NCBI GenBank assembly: GCA_036583965.1
Contig: JAZBQD010000019.1
Location: 17,437,585-17,501,584, forward strand
Length of the DNA stretch: 64,000 bases
Direction of reading: 5' to 3'
From: Prunella strophiata
Lineage: Eukaryota; Chordata; Aves; Passeriformes; Prunellidae
Made by a program: the position numbers and the translations under genes. Positions 1 to 13,735 of this stretch are shown piece by piece (the first letter of the stretch is position 1; each line of letters starts with the position of its first letter). Under the pieces are notes generated by a model. The model was not told the origin of the DNA and did no database searches. It was given only the letters and a program-made list of their open reading frames with translations.

Positions 1-107
1 CATGGTGTGAGCACTGCATGTAGCTATAACAAAGCATTGTGTCATGAAGCTCCAAAAGTCCAAGTGCAAGGTGCTTCCATCTGGGTAGGGGCAATCCCAG
101 CTATGAC

Positions 108-826
108 TGGGAGATGAGGTCACTGAGAGCAGCCCTGCAGAGAAGGACTTGGAGGTTCTTGTGGCTGAAAAGCTGCACACGCACCAGCAATGAGCACTGC
201 AGGCCAGAAAGCCAACTCTGCTGGGCTGCATCCAAAGCAGCAAGGGCAGCAGGGCCAGGGAGGGGATTCTGCCCCTCTGCTCTGCTCTTGTGGGACCCCA
301 CCTGCAGTGCTGCATCCAGCTCTGGGGCCCCCAACCTAGGAAGGACATGGACCTGTTGAGGAGGGCCAAAGGTGATCAGAGGGCAGAAGCATGTCTCATG
401 AAGACAGGCTGAGAGAGCTGGGGTTGTTCAGCCTGGAGAAGAGAAGGCTACAGGAAGAGCCTTCCATTACTTACAGGGGACTTAGAAAAAAGAGGGAGAG
501 GGACTTTTTATACAGTATCAGTAGAGTACTTTTTATACAGTATTTTTATACAGAGTGACAGGACAAGGGGGAACAGTTTTAAATGAAGAGAAGATGTTTA
601 GATGAGATGTTTAGAAGAAATTCTTTCCTGTGAGGATGGTGAGGCACTGGCACAGGTTGCCCAGAGAAACTGAGGTACCACATCCCTGGAAGTGTTCAAG
701 GCCAGGCTGGATGTGGCTTGAAGCAACTTGGTCTGGTGGATGGCATCGTTGCACGTGGTGGCTGAGTTGGAACTTGATGATCTTTGAGGTCTCTTCCAGA
801 CCCAACTCTTCTATGATTCTATTCAG
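108..826 (+). mobile_element. CR1 LINE, 5'-truncated copy (ORF2 end and 3' UTR)
   Basis: The segment follows the avian CR1 consensus as I know it: an end-of-ORF2 part (ctgggctgcatc, gattctgcccctctgctctg, aaggacatggacctgttg), then gacaggctgagagagctggg, gttcagcctggagaagagaa, ggcactggcacaggttgccc and the terminal ctatgattctatt tail around 810-826. The reading direction is the LINE sense strand. The 5' end is truncated, as is usual for CR1. Frameshifts and stops break the reverse-transcriptase C-terminal frame, so the copy is dead. A local expansion of a TTTTTATACAG-like unit lies at about 505-555. Confidence 0.93.
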
Positions 827-3800
827 TTACTCTTGTGAGCAAAGATTTGTTTAAGAAAAAGCCCCATGTGGCTGCCTCTGGTTAAGTTTTGCTTAGCAAA
901 CATCCAGGGAAAGATGTGGCCCATGCTTTTATGTATTTTTAAGCTAATAAAGCTCTTTATCTCTAAGTAATTTGCTTTTATCTTTTCATACATAGTCTGG
1001 TATTTTTAATCAGTACAAGCCTGGTAAAGGTCTTCTAGGTAAAGGAAGATACTGAGGAAAGTTCATTTTTATGAGATATGTAACAATCTTGCTGGTTTTG
1101 TGATACTTTTAGCTTGTCAGTATTTAAGTAGTTTAGAAACAATTAGATTTTGCTTTCTTTAGTAGCAACAACTGGCTTGTTATGATTCAGTTGTTAAATT
1201 TTGGTCTCAAGGAAAAAGCTATTTAGCTTCCTAACATCTGTCATTCAATCTAACTCCCAGTTAAAGTCCCTTCCCCATCCATTCCTCACCTGTTCCAATA
1301 TCTCAGAGCTGGCTTAAAGCAGGGTACCCTCTCAGCTCCAGAGATGAGAAATTACTATGGGTGGGCTGGGGAAAAGAGGAATTGCCAAAACTGATTGTCT
1401 GGCAGTGCTTCACTGATGAGCAGCAGAGAAACACTGGGTGGTTGGTTCAGGTGCAATTATGAAGTCCCTGTCCTTGACACTTGAGCTCTGACATCCTTAA
1501 AGGTGAAGTGGATCCCAAATACGTGCTTGGATGATTTTTTCAGTCTTGTAGCTTAAGTTTTTTTTACTTAATTCCTGTGTGTCTTTTCTCTGACTTGGAA
1601 GAATTCAGGCACAGAAGTAATACCATATGCTTTCTTTAATGGTGGGGGCAAAGGCAGATATTCTGGAGGCATGGCACGTTGCTGTTGGAGAGTGGCCCTA
1701 GTGGATGGGTTCAGCAGTCTGGCTGCCCTGGGACTAACTGGCCTCATAGATAGGGACAAGAAACACCTTCCTCAGGTGTGCTGCTTTTAGCAAGAGCTGC
1801 TTGAGATGTTTTCACTTGGGGCAAAATCAACATCCAGGACTGAAGCTCACAGCGATTTCTTACCTTTAATTACACAAGAGAGCACAGAATACTTTGGCTC
1901 TGCTGTGTCATTGTATGCATGATTCCTCTTAGCCTGGATCTTTGGATCTCAGTGATGAGGTGGCTGGAGCTGCTGAGCTCTTTGGTAGCTGGGATAGTGC
2001 ACCCACACATGCTCATCATCACTGCCATGTCTGGCTGTTTATTGCAATGGCAATAAAACAGTGGTTATCCTTTCTGGAAAGTAAGCACACTTGTAAGAGT
2101 CTTGATGCTGACAAAATTTATCTACATGCTGGCAACAAAACTGGCTTTTAAAGACTCCTAAATTTCTTGTAGCTGTAAGTGGTGTCAAACTCATCAGTGA
2201 TAGAAGTCACATAAGATAAGCAACGGGAGGGAAAGAAAGGGAGTGACCTTCCTGCTTTAGCATACAGCTTTTTTTCCTCCTTAATTTTTTTGGGTCACTG
2301 TTGGTCCTTCTTAGCCTGAAACATTACTTGTTTTTTTTTCTGTTCTGCCACCAATTTGGACACCTGAGTTCAGAAAAGCTGCTTTTCATTTACTCTTTCG
2401 AGTATCAACAACAGAATTGGGACTGAGAGCTGTGGCAAGTAGTTGTTGTGGCCATAAATGATGTCTCTGGATCCTGCTTAGTTATCCATAATAATAACTT
2501 TGGAGACAGTATGTTTTAATTAATTTTGTTAAATTAATTTATTTCTGTTTAGTTGTTCACATTCCATTTGGGCTCTTATGGAAAAATTGGGAACTAGTGT
2601 AGGAATTTGTAAGGAGGACTCATTCTAAGGATCTTAAATGTGAGTGGGTTTTTCCTTGTTGCAGTAGAAAAGAAACCAAATTGCTGCCCTTAGCCAGTGA
2701 CTTAAGACACCAAAACACTATCTCTATGGCATGCTGAATTGCTATATTTCATTGCTGCAGTGAAGAGTAGCAATTTACCACTAGCTGAGAGCTCTCAGGA
2801 TTTTGAAGCACCAGTGTAACTTGCTGAAAGACAATTGTTGGTAAGCAGAGGAATGAACAGGCTTCTGTACAGAGAAGTCTCAGTGGCATGGAGAATTGTC
2901 TGTGGCAGTACAGTGGAGCAGAAACTTACTGATGGAATTCTGCATAAGAGAATCCAGTTGAATGGTGAATTCACACTCATTCAAGCTTTGAACAGAAAAT
3001 CAGCCTGTGTTCCAGAGCTATGTTTATAAGATCCCACAGCTGCCTACTTGTGGGAAGGTACTCACTGAGAGGAAGCAACTATTATGAAAATATTTCTGAG
3101 TCTACAGTTGAAAAAAAGTGTCTACAGTGCAACCTGCAGGGGCTGTGGGGGTTAATGAAAGATTCTAAGGTTAGTTGCTGACATACCTTATCTCAAGCTT
3201 TCATTTACATGTTTTAATCTCTTTTCCTCACCCTTTAGTGTGGACAGTGGGAACACACGTCTCATGGGTTCTGCATGCTTCAGTAAAAATAGGGAAATCA
3301 TTCATGAAATGTTTTGGTTTTACATTAGTGGGAGGGATGTTAAACATCACTGTTAAGCTTTAGTGGTTCAGAATGTAATAAATGCAGCACTTTTGTAGTT
3401 AGTTCTCTTTAAATGGTTGAGAAGAACTAAATAGACTTTGCAAGGATAAGATCTTCATCTTTAGGACTGAAGTCCCTGCCATGCAGGAAAAGCTGTATTT
3501 GAAGGATTCTTCTGAGTACCACTGCTTTGCAGTGCCTGGTTGCAGCCTTCTCAAGCCCCAGAAAAACACAGAATCACTCCACTTCCAGAGATCATCACTG
3601 CTCCTGGGAGCACTTTGAAGGCTTTTGGAGAGAGTGTTTGACAGGTTTAAGGACTGCCTGCTGCTGGTGTATGTGGAGCTACAATTGTACTTAGGCTTTG
3701 GGAGAATACTGTGGGTCAAAAGATACTTAGTTCTGCAGGAATTCCCTTCAGGCATAATAGTTATAAATAAATTTACCTGAAATAATTATGTGATTCTTAC

Positions 3801-3848
3801 ATAATTCCATCCTTCCTGAAGTACTGGAGGACTAAGGGGCTGCACATT
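827..3848. other. FOXN3: FOXN3 intron, no recognised feature
   Basis: AT-rich unique-looking intron. The open frames are short (under about 120 codons), show no domain or splice-supported exon, and occur on both strands as expected by chance. Confidence 0.6.
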
Positions 3849-4056
3849 AATAGAATCATAGAATCATGGAACATCCTGAGTTAGAAGGGATCATCAAGTC
3901 CAGCTCCTGGCCCTGCACAGGACACCCCAAGAATCACACTGTGTGCCTGACAGTATTGTCCAGACACCTCTTGAACTCTTCAGGCTGGTGCTGTGACCAC
4001 TTCCCTGGGGAGCCTGTTACAGTGCCCAGCCATCCTCTGGGTGAGAAACCTTTTTC
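3849..4056 (-). mobile_element. CR1 LINE 3' fragment
   Basis: The plus strand starts with the reverse complement of the CR1 terminal repeat (tagaatcatagaatcatgga), followed by gttagaagggatcatcaagt, ccagctcctggccctgcaca and ccacttccctggggagcctg. These are hallmarks of a CR1 3' end inserted in antisense. It is about 200 bp long and contains only 3' UTR-like sequence. Confidence 0.92.
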
Positions 4057-4828
4057 TGATATAATGATGTAAGTAGTTTGCTGGCTTTCCTGCATAGCTG
4101 AAGTAAGGAGGAATGCATGCTGTGCATGGAAGGTGCAGGTTTTCAGTCTTCAGTTAGGAGAGATGGGAAGCTGGAGAGTAAGGATGTGGCTGAGATGGCT
4201 GAGAATTAGGCAAATGCTGACATTTGTACTGTTGCATGGTTTGCTTTGAAGGAGTAGGGTGAATTTGTCCAGAATGTTTTTTCCTGTTTTGGCAATTAAT
4301 GTAATGCATTTATTTTTATGTAATTGCTCATTACACTAATTTATTTGTGTTTTCTCTCTCTTACCCTTCTTCTATACAGATGAAGCTTTTCCCCTTCAAT
4401 GCTCAGGGTTAAATATACAGACCTTGCTTTTGTAAAAGAGTGTAGGTTTGGTTTACAATTTTATATTGATATGTAATACTTTCTAGACTTCTGGCTACAT
4501 GGCAGAGAAAGAGGAAAGACACTATCACAGAGGCAAATTGCACAGAAGATTCAGTCCAGTGCTAGCTTCCAGCTCTTGAGACAAATGCAGTTTTATTGTT
4601 CATGATGTATCTCCCTTTTCTGCTTAAATTATTTTTTTAATCTATCTGTACATGTGTGTATAAATATTTTTTATACATAAAAAGCATTACAGAGTCACAC
4701 TTTTTTTTAGATCATGCAAACACTTTTAAGGTAAAATGGGAGCAAAAACTGGGTTGTCAGATAGAGTTTTCTGTCTGTTTGTGTCTCTGTGCCAGCAAAA
4801 CAAGATGCTGTCATAGTGGTGCATCTTA

Positions 4829-4970
4829 AATCACAGAATATTCTGTGTTGGAAGGGATGCACAAGTACCTTCAAGCCCAGCTCCTAAGTGGATGGCCCAG
4901 ACAGGGATCAAACCTACAACCCTGGCAATTATTAGTAATTCCTTGTTCTAGCCACCTGAGTTAATCTCTG
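4829..4970 (-). mobile_element. CR1 LINE 3' fragment (diverged subfamily)
   Basis: The segment contains tcacagaatattctgtgttg, gaagggatgcacaagtacct and gggatcaaacctacaaccct followed by an attattag motif. This is a diverged antisense CR1 tail of the subfamily with a 'gggatcgaacccacaac'-type segment. It is older than the copy at 3.9 kb, judging by more mismatches to the remembered consensus. Confidence 0.8.
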
Positions 4971-7900
4971 CAGCGTTTCCTTGGGAAAGATGTGTTGCCA
5001 CAACTGCTTACCAGTCAGTCTAATAACATGACTCTAAATTAAGAGTCTTAACTAACCTGAACCATCTCTCTTGTTTTTTCCAAAACAAATCAGCATTTAA
5101 AATTTAGTAAAACACCTCCACTTTGTTTAAATTTTTGTTGTTTCATGTTTTGCTAAAACACCTGTAATATTTCACTGCCTCTTGGGTAGTGCTGCATTTG
5201 TTTGGAGGAAAGAAGTTCCTTGCTCTTGCCTTAGCAAGTATGCTTTGATGTGTCATTTGCTGTCAGGTTTTAGAGCTGACTAATTTTGAATTTGGGAAAG
5301 CAGAAATGTAATTATGACCCTTTGCCATTATGAGACAAGGTTTTCAGTCATTCTTGTTTGAAAAAAAAATAAAGTTTTCATTTAGAAAGCTTTGATTTTA
5401 ATTTGTAGCAATGAAATTGTAGGAAAAAAGGTTTTGCTTTTTCATCCTTTTCTTCTGTGACTAGGAAAATATCTTCCTCCCGCCAGCTAAAATACTTGCA
5501 TTATTTAGTTTCAAAGTAAATATGGTTATGATCTAACCACTTTTTCTAATTACCTTCTGCTCTTTCACCAGCACTCGAGTTGCACTCACCCTCCAATAGT
5601 ATTTAGTGTGCTGAAAATGCATTTGGCTGGGTTGGGCTGATGGGACAGGAGTCTGTGCCTTAATTTTGGTAGAGTTACCCACTTGTGTGCCACATCATCT
5701 TACTATTTATTCCCCTTGCTATTTATAAAACAGGGCTTGCAAATTTGTTGGAGTGGCACTTAGAATCTTTAATTTAGACATGTATTTAAAAGGGGAAGAA
5801 TTTGCTTCTTTAGTGAACTTGTCTTTTTTTTTGTGTTTTGACTATATGTTGATTCCTCTTGAATCAGGTGAAAAATTGAAACAGTTTTAGAGTGGTTTAA
5901 ACAGCTTTTCAGTCCATGCCATGTGTAGCTTCAGACTTCTTGCAGTGTGTACCAAGACATGCTTTTGTTTGGAATGGAAGGGAATTTTGCAATTGCTCAA
6001 ATAAATTTTCTGTTTGTGTTGCATGGCTTTTAAGTTAGACCAAGTAATGTTAACATCTTAAGGGTGTGTTTGTGTAATAATATGAATAAGTATGATAAGA
6101 GTGGTGTGGGAGGCTATTTATACAGAGATTTGTATCTTAAAAATTATGAAATTGGCTTAAAAAATCACGTTGTCAATTAAAACAATGAAGGGAGGAGCTC
6201 TGTGCTTTATTTTAGAGCCTTTAAGAACTTCTATAAGTTCTTTTATAGAAGCAAAGACAGCTGGAAAGGTTTTTTCATTTGCACCCCTCCCCCCTCCATA
6301 ATTTTGCACCATCTCATGACTTTCTAATAGAAACATCTAGAATGCCAACATGCTAAAAATCTATGAATCAGCAACATTAAAGCCAGATTCTGGAGGTTGC
6401 AATAAAGCTATAATCTGTCAAGTTTCCTTCAAACTCTTCTGTTAGTGGTGTGTTTAGTATTGCCTGAGAAAGTCTTTTGCAAGAAAAATTACAGTAATTA
6501 CAGAAGTCCTTCACCATACAGTGCAGATGTCAGCATTTGTGGTCATTGGGTGCAACTATGAAGAGAGAAGGACCCTTTGGAGCAGCCAGCCCTTTTCATG
6601 GGCTGGTGCTTTGGAGCTGTGTAACAGGCTTCCTCTTGCAGGGGCAAGCAGTGGTGAGTTTTTACAGCACCAGCATCCTCAAAGGCTGGTTACTGGTTTT
6701 CAGCTGGGTTTGGTACATGATGCAACTCTGAAAGGTAAGATGGCTGTTGTTTAAGTGTTTCAGTATTGGTAGGATGAATGGAGTCAATATTCAAGGCATC
6801 CATTCCTTTTTGTTCAACCTTTAGGCAGGGCCTTCAGCAGTTTGGACTTCATTTTCTAGTTATGTGTTTTTCTCTGTAAGGGTATTTGTATGTTATTTTT
6901 GGTTGTTTTTCATCTTCAGCTATTCAATTCCAATTGCTGTTTTTGTGGTTTCCCCCCTGACACACACACCTTAGTTCTCTTTTTTCCTACCTGCATTGTC
7001 TCTAAATGTAACTGGTCACAGGCATGTGTCTGAGGAATGCAGGGACAAGTGCTTTCAGTCATCACTGCACTGCACTGAAGTGCATTTGCATTTTGAGAAA
7101 GAAAAAAGTTGCAGCCCTTTTTTGAAGCAGGATTTTCATTTATAAACTGTATGCTATTTTTGGTGTGTCAGATATGAAGGCTTCCTGTGTGAAACTGATC
7201 AAGAAAAAGATCACAGGAGACCTGGAGCAGTGACTCAGGTCACAGCAGGCCTGACAGGCATGACACCTGTGTCATCAAAATAGCCTTGCTTTGGCATCCC
7301 TAAATGAGACTTTCTTTTCCCTTAGATGGTAGATCTGTTCAAAGGCATATTTGATCATGAATAATTTGGAGGAAACCAGCTTTTTAACCTTCTGAGAATA
7401 TCATATGTCTTCTCTTCCTTCTTACTTCTGAACTCCTCACGTCATTGTCTGATGTTGGGCAAGTTGTCGATTTTCATCACTGGAGTCTGCTCAGAAATTG
7501 TTTCTCCCTGTTTCCTTCCACTCCAGGCATGTTAAGTCAGATAAATTCATACATGGATGTTTACTCACTGATCACTTACCACTCTTGTGCAATATTGATC
7601 AGTGGCCTTTTTGTATGCAATGATCAGAATGAGTAATTGCTTCCTAGTAAACACCGAGGAGTCGGAGGTTGAAGATGGTGACTTAGCCCCATGTAGAAGT
7701 TGCACAGCTTTTTTTCTAGAAGCTTCTAGACTCCCTCAAATTTCTTTTCCTCTCCCCTTCTCCAAACTCTGTTTCTTTCCTTGTTGTGTTTAAGCTAAGC
7801 ATCAATCCTTCTTTCTGTAGATGATGTGTCTTTCAGCAGGTGCCCCAGTCCTCTTCTCAGGGCTGCTGGTGCTGCTGAGGTTGTCCAGTGTCTCATTTTT

Positions 7901-10205
7901 CTGAGGAGCCTGTCATTTCTTCTTTCAGTACACTACAAACATACACAGGCTTCCTGTTTCATGGGGGCGTCCTGTGAACAGCCTACCTGAAAATGAAAAA
8001 TGACGGCTTGTGAGATAATTCAGTTAAAAAGAAGCCAGGGAAAACCCAAATAGGCAGGGCTGTGGTGTGTAGGTTGAAAGCTGTGTTTTACCCCCTCCCT
8101 TCCTCCCACTCTTTCCTTACTGGGTAAAAGACCCGGTCTGTGCCTGAACTTGCTATTCTGAATAACCTCTTATCTGCACACAGTGACTGATGCTCACATC
8201 CTGTTTGCTACCAGCTTAGAACGCCCTGAAGAGGGACGTTTCTATTTCTGCTGGGTCTGTCTCAGTGAGTTTGCAGGCTGGCTCTCTGCTGCTGCCTCTG
8301 TCATAGGCCTTTTGATTCTCTCCTGTGAATTTGAGGAAACTCACTTTTTCTTTACTGTTTCTATGAAATAGCAAAATTATTGTGGGATTTGGAATGGCAT
8401 CTGGAAAAATGAGGTAGACTTTTAAACAGAGGAATAATTTACATTGAGTCAGGATTTGGTTAAGTATTTAGACTTTGATTAATGCTCTGCTAATGTAGAA
8501 CTAGTGTGCCCAGGAAATAACATGAATAAACCTGTGAATTCTACTCTTGCCAAGATGTAGGTTTTGATTAGGGACTTGCTAGCTTCCTTGGAAAAAATGT
8601 AGATTTAAATACTCCTTTTTTTGCACACCAATGAGTTCAGATATTATTTCGCTAATGTAATCACTTTGCTGTGTTTAATAATAAACTATCTGTGCCATTT
8701 CAAATCTGTTTTACTGATGGAGGTGCTCAGGGAAGCTGATTATCCACTCTAAAATACACTTCATTCAGTGGCTCATGCTGCAGAAGTTTTCCATGACAAG
8801 CTTTGTTGTGTCTGCCTCTTCTAGTATTTTACCAGTTGCAACCTCTGTGTAGCACATGCGGTCACCTAAAATACCCAAGACAAAAAAATCCTATAGTTGT
8901 CAAGTCTATTTTTGAGATAAGTATTAAAGGAGGGAGTCTTCTTACAGTTTTAATGAAGCTTACTGTGAATTAAACTTTGAAGACTAAGCAAATTCATCTT
9001 CTTTTTACAAGCCTTTGCCTCTGCAGCAGACTTAAAGTGGAAGAAAATATAAACATGTCCACAACAAAAAGCTCCTGCATTGTTCTTTTCAGCATACTTC
9101 ACCTTGAGGATGATGTGGATGAGACCTGACAATTTAGCTTTCTTTCTCACCTGTTTCTCCCTCCCTGACTTTGTGGTAGGCTGCTCATCTCCTGGGGCTG
9201 GGTGCAGGTTCCCCAGCTGTGGCATGGTTTGGGCTGGTACCCTGCACTTTCAGGGAGGGTGAGGGCACCGTGCTTGCTGCCAGGGTGGAAATGCTGTGTT
9301 TACCCCACATGCCACAGTGGTCTCCTGTTTGTGCTTGTGGTGATGCCATGGCCCTGGCTGTCTCCAGCCATCCATGGGCTGGAGCTGGTGTGGGAAGAAG
9401 CTTTGTGCGTTCACGCACTGCTGCCAGAGGAGACCAAAGGTACAGCTAGGACTGGGAGAGGGTGCTTGTAGTGACCTGTGACATGGCAGTCAATGGGGAC
9501 AGGTAGGTGACTTAGCTGCCTGCTCCCTGTCTCTGCTTGCATATGTAATTTCCTTGCCATCTTGAGACTGGAGCCTCCCTATGTTGGAAGGCTCTGGTAC
9601 AGTTCAGGTGTGTTTTGACTCTCCCTGGAAGACTTTTATGGCCAGCCCTCCAGAAGATGCAGAAAGAGGTTACTGCCATAGGTGGTAGTGCTCTGACTCT
9701 GCAGATGGTCCCAATGGGGGTTTGCTGCTCTCTGGTCATGTGTAGGTTTCAATGGTGTGCCTCTCAGGTGAGATTTCTTGCTCAGTTTGCGTTACAGTAA
9801 AAATGAGATACCAAATCCTGCTAGGTGAGGGAAGCCCTTTCCCACAGGCACTGCAGTTCTAGTCCCACCAGGGTGCCCAGTGTCTAAGAGGGAGTGTGTG
9901 TACTGTAGCCGCTGGGTTTTGACCTCCCCACAGGAGGCTGGTTTGCTCCTAGAGCTAAACTGGTCTTTCCCTGGTTTGTCTTCATTGCAGAGCCATTGAT
10001 CTTACTGTTTAATTTAGGAGGCATTTCTCCAGAGGCTTGTGGTGATACCTGGTGTTTGGGTGGAAGGACTATTTGTGTAGGCTGCTTGCAAAAATGCCAA
10101 GTCATGGTGAAGTCCCAGATTTTTTTGAGTCCATGAGATTTTGGGTTATAACATTTGGGCTGTTGAGGCTCCTGAAGCCAGGCCCTGCCCTGACTAGTTT
10201 ATGAT
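4971..10205. other. FOXN3: FOXN3 intron, no recognised feature
   Basis: Unique-looking intron. A GC-richer stretch lies at about 9180-9480, but it has few CpG dinucleotides and no exon signature. No RNA gene or repeat was recognised. Confidence 0.55.
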
Positions 10206-10311
10206 GGGCTGTGTGAGTGAGATGAAAACTTCACTGCAGTCATGAGTTGCTTCATTTTGGGCTGTGTGAGTGAGATGAAAACTTCACTGCAGTCATGAGT
10301 TGCTTCATTTT
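10206..10311. repeat. Exact 53-bp tandem duplication
   Basis: The 53-bp unit beginning gggctgtgtgagtgagatga occurs at 10206-10258 and again at 10259-10311 with no differences. Perfect identity indicates a very recent duplication or an assembly join error. Confidence 0.97.
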
Positions 10312-13300
10312 GGAGGATGTTTGCAGCATAGGGAGGTGTTTTGTTTTGCTTTCTGGGGTTTCATTCAGCCATGAGAAAGAGGAAGATAGTAAAAGATAGG
10401 TATCTCTGAACCTAGCATAGAAATGGACACAAGCAGAGTAGAATATGTAAGTAGCCAGAGTAATGTGTGTGTTGATGGATGTGGGTAGCACTGAGGTCTC
10501 TGTTGCAGGAGGATGGTTATTCTTCAGCGTGTGCCTGCTGGAGGTGACAGGGATCTGTTGAGGCTGCTGAGTGGGGGCTTGGGATGGAGCACAGCTTTGT
10601 TTCTGTAAATAACCCAGGAACACTTGGAAACCCCACATCCAGGGAACCTCTCAAATGATTTATCAAAGTGCCTGGTTTTTTTCCTCAATACATTGTGCAA
10701 ACTAATATTAAACACTAGGCAAGGAAAAATTGTACATTAAATAAACAGTTATGAGGGAAATGGTGCAAATCCATTAGCTTTTGTCAGGTCTTCCTTATTT
10801 CTATTTTTATTTGTCACGGATAATGGATTTAGTACAACCTACTCCCTCCACACATTTCTGCTAGCTGTTAACCCCTTCCCCTGGAAATTCACTCACTGGC
10901 TTATTTTGTCATTAATACAGCAGTAGGGAAAAAGTGACCTGTAAACCTTTAGCACAGATATAAGTGTTGAATAATTTTTTAATATCTGTTCTGTGAAGGG
11001 TTGTGTTTTAAAATTGTCCCTAGGTTTTCATATATGATGTAACTATACATTTGTAAGAAAAGGCAATTTCCAGTTGTGGATAATATGAAGGGCATGGATA
11101 ACCAGTGGTATTTAAATGAGTGCACCTCTGATATGAAATTAGTGCACCCCACTAAATGGACTATTGGTCTGGAGTCTGGGGAGTTTTTTTCCTTTCTGCC
11201 ATGATTTTTTAGGTGACCTTGAGGACTTCTTTTTTTATTCTTTTGTTTCTGCATCTTCTCAATTTTCTTTTCAATAGTGTAGGGATAATTACACTTTCCA
11301 TGTATACACAGAAATTCTATAAGCTGAAACAGCATTATGAATGCCACTTCCTGCCCAATCTCCCTCAAGTATGCCTGTGATGGCCAGTCATGATGACAGG
11401 CTTGTCTTCTGGGCTCTCCTGCTTTCCCAGCCCAGTCTCCCTGCACCTGTTTGATCTTGCACTTCGTTCCTCCCTTGCAGTGTCTCAGCCTGTCTTCTTC
11501 AGTGCCCGGACCTTACCTAGCCTGGGGAGACTTTGGGCAACGTCTGGGGTTGCTAGGTACTGGCATGAAACAACATCAACTTTATATAGGAGGCAGGCAT
11601 TGTTTAAGGGTGGCTAATGACACTGCTTTCTTCAGCTGCCTGCAGGGTTACTGTGTGGCAGCCTAATAGCTTTGTAGGGTGGTTTGCATATAAACTCAAC
11701 AAGGAGGTATCTAACTAAGCTAGATACGACTCTTGGAGTTGGGTGATGTAGAGCATCACCTCCTGAGCCTGTTGGAGGGATTGTTTTATGATGGGAGCAG
11801 TGGGAGACTAATGTGTAGGAGATCCACTGCTGGCTGTTAGCAGTCATTTTGTGCCAGCTTACCTGTACTAATGGACACATGCTGGAGGAGCAGTGGACCA
11901 GCTGTGCCCATGGGCAGTGGGTTACCATGACTGAAATAATGGTAGAGAATCATTCCAGACCTGGTGTTGAAGTGCTCCTTGCAGGATCAGGAACCTGGAC
12001 TCTGGAGACATGCTTTGGGTTGGCAGTCTTGGCTGCAGCTCAGACTTGCTGGGTGTCTAGGTCATGCACTAGAAGACATTCCTAACTTCTCTGTACACAT
12101 GAGGGGAAGTGCTGAGGAAAAAAATAGCTCAAAAGCCCATGAATGCCTTCATTTGTGTAAAACCCAAAAGCAGTCAGTCCCACACCCACTGTTTCTTTGC
12201 TCTACCTGAGGCAGATAGACAAGGCCATAGGCTCTGTGGATGCTACTAATGGGAGCTGTCTGCAGGTTTGGGGGGAGTGGGCAGCCTCAGAAGGCACTGC
12301 TGCAGAGGGCAGGGCCTTTCACTCTGATAACACATACAAGCCCAGAGGTACAGAGAAAACTTCTGATGTGTCTTGTGCTGGTGAGACTTGAACTCCTTTA
12401 ATATTGGAAGACCACTGGACAGTGTGTGTTTTGGTAGCACTTTCTTGTATTGCAGGATGTTGTGCTGCATCTTGCCTCTGAAATAGCTTGAGGTTTTTTG
12501 ACTATGGAATACCAGCAGCCTTCCCTTTTCTCATCTGTTGCTTCTTCATTCTGATCTGGCCTCTATATTCCTTTGTCATTATTTATTTGTATGTTTGGCT
12601 TCTTTTTTGTTTTATGTAATTTTGAGACAAAGTAGTCCTTTTCCTCTCTAACCGCACTTCCATTCTTAGGGAAGCAATATACCCACCCAGCCTCTCCAGT
12701 CAGAAAGACAGTGCCCATTCTGTGACTGGAAGAACAGCAGAGTCGTGGAGGTGGTTCATGGGGCTGCATCACTTGAGGAAGAACCAGGTCACTTTCATAA
12801 AGTCAAATCAGGGGAATAAAAGACTTGATGGCTGGATTGGTGTCTGGGGTAGTGCACTGAGCAAGTGATTTTTAATACCAAGAGATGAGTTTGAAAACAA
12901 ACTTGGACTTGCATGATTTGAAGTAATGGATGTTTTTACTTGGAGCAAAATAAGATTTAAAAAGCCCCAACCTTTTGTTTTCTTGAGAAATGCTGGTGAT
13001 TTCTTGATGCAACTGGCTTGGGTTGAGCACTGTACTCCAGAAAGCTTTCACATCAAAACTTTAATTTCATGCATTAGATGAGCATATGTTTATGGTCATG
13101 TAATTGTGTTTTAGCTAGTCTCTTCTGGTCACACTTCTTCACCTCTGTGCTTGAGCTGAGCTGTGACTGCTGCTTTACTGAGGAAAGGTTGAAAACATGC
13201 AAAGTGTTTGTGAGGGTTTTGTTATGCGGCATGCAGATACTTCAGATTTACTTCAGCTTGGTGTCAAGTTCTCGCCTAACATTGCCAGACTTTACTTGGA

Positions 13301-13636
13301 AGAGCAGGGAAAATTTCTACTTCTCTTAAGTTTGTAGATCAAGGGATTTTTATGAAAATTAAAAGCTTAGTAAGCAGTTGTCACTGTCATTAAAATGCAG
13401 TCAAGGTCTATAGTGCAATTCTTTAAAGCTGGACATAGAGAATTTCACTGGTCTGTGCTAGAAATGTTAAAAGAGAATGAAGAAAATCTGCCCTTAAACT
13501 GCATGAATAGTTATTTGTAATTTTTATGTAAGATTGCAGTGAATCTGAGGAATGCGTTTTGTAATAATAGGAATTGCTGGCAGTGGCTTTGTTTTTCTTT
13601 CTTTCAGAATTCCTTAGCTGTTGTACTTCTTAATTT
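10312..13636. other. FOXN3: FOXN3 intron, no recognised feature
   Basis: Unique-looking intron with no exon, repeat family or RNA gene that I can support. Open frames up to 155 codons on the minus strand show no known motif. Confidence 0.55.
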
Positions 13637-13735
13637 AAAAAAAAAACAAAACAAAACAAAAAAAAACCCCAACAAAACCCAAACAAACAACAACAAAAAA
13701 CCAAACAAAAAAATTAAAAAATCCCAGAAAAAAAC
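13637..13735. repeat. A/C-rich low-complexity tract
   Basis: About 100 bases almost entirely of A and C, with CAAAA- and CAAC-like units and only a single TT interruption. It may be a degraded (CAAA)n microsatellite or the tail of an old retroposon; no body of such an element is recognisable beside it. Confidence 0.85.
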
